Of a stretch of 6,807 bases of DNA, positions 5,575 to 6,807 are shown piece by piece. The position numbers were made by a program, and so were the translations under genes. Under the pieces are notes generated by a model, which was given only the letters and a program-made list of their open reading frames with translations, searched no databases and was not told where the DNA came from. The DNA lies in NCBI GenBank assembly GCA_026983685.1, contig JALSTO010000321.1, positions 1-6,807 of the forward strand. The letters run 5' to 3'. Position 1 is the stretch's first letter. The number at the start of each line of letters is the position of its first letter. This DNA is from Aquificaceae bacterium (GTDB taxonomy: Bacteria; Aquificota; Aquificia; Aquificales; Aquificaceae).

Positions 5575-6276
5575 TTAAAAACCTAAAAAGCCAAAGTCTT
5601 CGTCCTTCTTTTGAATATAGCCCTTCTGGATGAGTTTTCCTTCAATTACTCTTATCCACTTTTCGGGCATGCATCCCTTGGGACAGTACAGATTGCAACT
5701 GCTGCAGTGGATGCAATTTTCAACCCTGAAGTGTGTGAGTTCTTTAAGCCTCTCCTCATCCAGCCCATCCCTTGGGTCAACGAGAACCCTGTAGAGCTTT
5801 GTGAAGAGGGAGGGTCCTCCGAACTCTCTTCCCTCAAGCAGGGGAGGACATACGTTGTTGCATATACCGCACAGAATACAGTCCCATGCCTTCTCTGTCT
5901 TCTTCAGGTCTGAAGGAGTTAGCTTTACGTTCTCCTCCCTTGGATTAAACCACACCTTAGCTCTCTTCAGACCAAGGTAGAGCTCTTCGTGGGAGACCAC
6001 CAGGTCTCTTATGGGCTGACTTCCGTCAACGGGTTCAAGGGTGAGCTCCTCTCCCTCAACCCTTGTGTTGCAGGCGAGCCTGTGCTCCCCGTTGACCTTT
6101 ACCGCACAGGTACCGCATATGCTTGCTCTGCACATAGCCCTGAAGGATAACGTGGGGTCAATCTCCTCCTTTATCTTCGTCAGTATCTCAAGGACGGTTG
6201 GCTTCCCCTCTATCTTTAGGTCGTAGTCTTGGGTTGTGAACCTGCCTTCTAAGTATCGCTTTATCCTTACCCTCAT
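5575..6276 (-). CDS. frdB: Succinate dehydrogenase/fumarate reductase iron-sulfur subunit
   Basis: Electron-transfer subunit of complex II-type enzymes. It passes electrons between the FAD subunit and a quinone or other carrier; in Aquificales fumarate reduction serves the reductive TCA cycle (known biology of the group, not shown here). The 233 residues have an N-terminal plant-type [2Fe-2S] domain (C49, C54, C57, C69 in CRASICGTC and the later C) and a C-terminal ferredoxin-like domain. That domain has two full CxxCxxCxxxCP motifs: C133/136/139/143 and C188/191/194/198, plus C202. Classical SdhB/FrdB proteins lack the cysteine equivalent to C191 and bind a [3Fe-4S]; this one predicts two [4Fe-4S] clusters, as in archaeal-type (type E) enzymes. 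SdhB and FrdB cannot be told apart by sequence here. No flavoprotein or membrane subunit gene is adjacent. No ribosome site precedes the ATG, which lies within a short inverted repeat. Confidence 0.9.
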   Translation of the reverse strand: MRVRIKRYLEGRFTTQDYDLKIEGKPTVLEILTKIKEEIDPTLSFRAMCRASICGTCAVKVNGEHRLACNTRVEGEELTLEPVDGSQPIRDLVVSHEELYLGLKRAKVWFNPREENVKLTPSDLKKTEKAWDCILCGICNNVCPPLLEGREFGGPSLFTKLYRVLVDPRDGLDEERLKELTHFRVENCIHCSSCNLYCPKGCMPEKWIRVIEGKLIQKGYIQKKDEDFGFLGF

Positions 6277-6285
6277 GAGGATAAA
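6260..6285 (-). repeat. Inverted repeat around the frdB start codon
   Basis: Arms 6260-6266 (tttatcc) and 6279-6285 (ggataaa) are exact reverse complements. The 12-base loop contains the frdB ATG at 6274-6276 and a GAGGG just after it. In mRNA this could present or hide the start codon; the stem is AT-rich and weak at high temperature, so a functional role is uncertain. Confidence 0.4.
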
Positions 6286-6291
6286 AGATAA

Positions 6292-6807
6292 TCACTTGAG
6301 AAGCGAGCTGGTAAGGAATTTCCTGAGCTCTTTCTCAGGAGAGGCGAAAAATACCTTAACGTTGTAGTCCAGCCTGTAGAGGGTCTCAAGCATCTTCTCC
6401 AGCCTCTCGGAAGACATCTTCTCAAGGTATCCCTTGAACTTCAGTCTTGAGAAGCTGTGTTTTATCCCGAGCGTGTCCAAAGCCCTTTCAAGGACCTCCC
6501 CTTTTGATATAAGCTCCTTTAAGGCGAAAAGCTTGGTTATGTAGCCAGAGAGCATTCCTATCGTCTGGAGGGCTGGAACGCCCTTCCTCTCAAGATCCTC
6601 AACCACGCGAAGCGTTCCTTCCAAGTCCCCTTCAAAGAATCTGTCCACGAGGTCAAAGAGACTGTAATCACCCCACGGAGCGCAGACCTTTCTCACGTCC
6701 TCAGCGGTTACCTTCCTGCCCTCTGAGTACAGGATGAGCTTCTCGGTCTCCTGCCTGAGGACCATGAGGTCTCCCTGACACATGCCCACGAGCAGGTCAA
6801 GAGCCTC
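6292..6807 (-). CDS. holA: DNA polymerase III subunit delta HolA (N-terminal part outside window)
   Basis: Clamp-loader subunit that binds and opens the beta sliding clamp during replication. Only the last 171 residues are present; the frame is open through the right edge, and the family is about 320-345 residues long, so roughly half is missing by window truncation. The visible part begins EALDLLVGMCQGDLMVLRQETEKL, the conserved end of the AAA+ lid region with the L-x-x-E-x-E-K-L signature. It is followed by the all-helical collar domain: VTAEDVRKV, YSLFDLVDRFFEGD, then the L-x-x-K-G-x-P-A-L-Q-T-I-G-M-L segment and a C-terminal helix ending LTSSLLK. An internal GTG at 6789 is not the true start because the family match continues upstream. 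Its stop is 15 bp before the Fe-S subunit start, so the two are probably cotranscribed. Confidence 0.9.
   Translation of the reverse strand, partial: EALDLLVGMCQGDLMVLRQETEKLILYSEGRKVTAEDVRKVCAPWGDYSLFDLVDRFFEGDLEGTLRVVEDLERKGVPALQTIGMLSGYITKLFALKELISKGEVLERALDTLGIKHSFSRLKFKGYLEKMSSERLEKMLETLYRLDYNVKVFFASPEKELRKFLTSSLLK

Overview
The window looks like part of a chromosome of a thermophilic, chemolithotrophic bacterium, most likely of the Aquificales (Aquificota). This is inferred from Lys/Glu/Val/Arg-rich proteins, purine-rich coding strands, AGG/AGA arginine codons, very tight gene packing, and flagellar genes mixed with central-metabolism and DNA-replication genes in one run. The genus cannot be fixed from the sequence alone.

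All genes but one lie on the minus strand. In transcription order (right to left) they are: the C-terminal part of holA (DNA polymerase III delta, cut by the window edge); an iron-sulfur subunit of a succinate dehydrogenase/fumarate reductase; fliG, fliH and fliI (motor switch, export-ATPase regulator, export ATPase); a small AbrB/SpoVT-type antitoxin-like protein; flgD (hook cap); and flgE (hook protein, 3' end cut by the left edge). Gaps are 3 to 15 bp or genes overlap (fliG/fliH 8 bp, fliH/fliI 14 bp, antitoxin/flgD ATGA), so there are probably two transcription units: holA-frdB-fliGHI and antitoxin-flgD-flgE.

The only plus-strand gene is a VapC-like PIN-domain toxin (2236-2631). It sits between the two units, diverges from the antitoxin-like gene and overlaps the 3' end of fliI tail to tail by 20 bp. 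The 96-bp divergent region holds a regular set of four TGTCA/TGACA boxes, symmetric about base 2193 with a 17-bp pitch, and a GCCGATAT element resembling a sigma-28 (FliA) -10 box facing the antitoxin-flgDE unit. This arrangement, a split toxin-antitoxin pair whose antitoxin half leads a flagellar hook operon, is the most unusual feature here.

Other points of interest are two matching acidic DxDGD repeats in the variable part of the hook protein, a ferredoxin-like second cluster motif in the Fe-S subunit that predicts two [4Fe-4S] clusters rather than a [3Fe-4S], a perfect 10-bp inverted repeat inside the end of flgD, and a short inverted repeat around the Fe-S subunit start codon. Apart from the 96-bp divergent region no intergenic space exceeds 15 bp. 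No tRNA, rRNA, CRISPR array or insertion sequence was seen.
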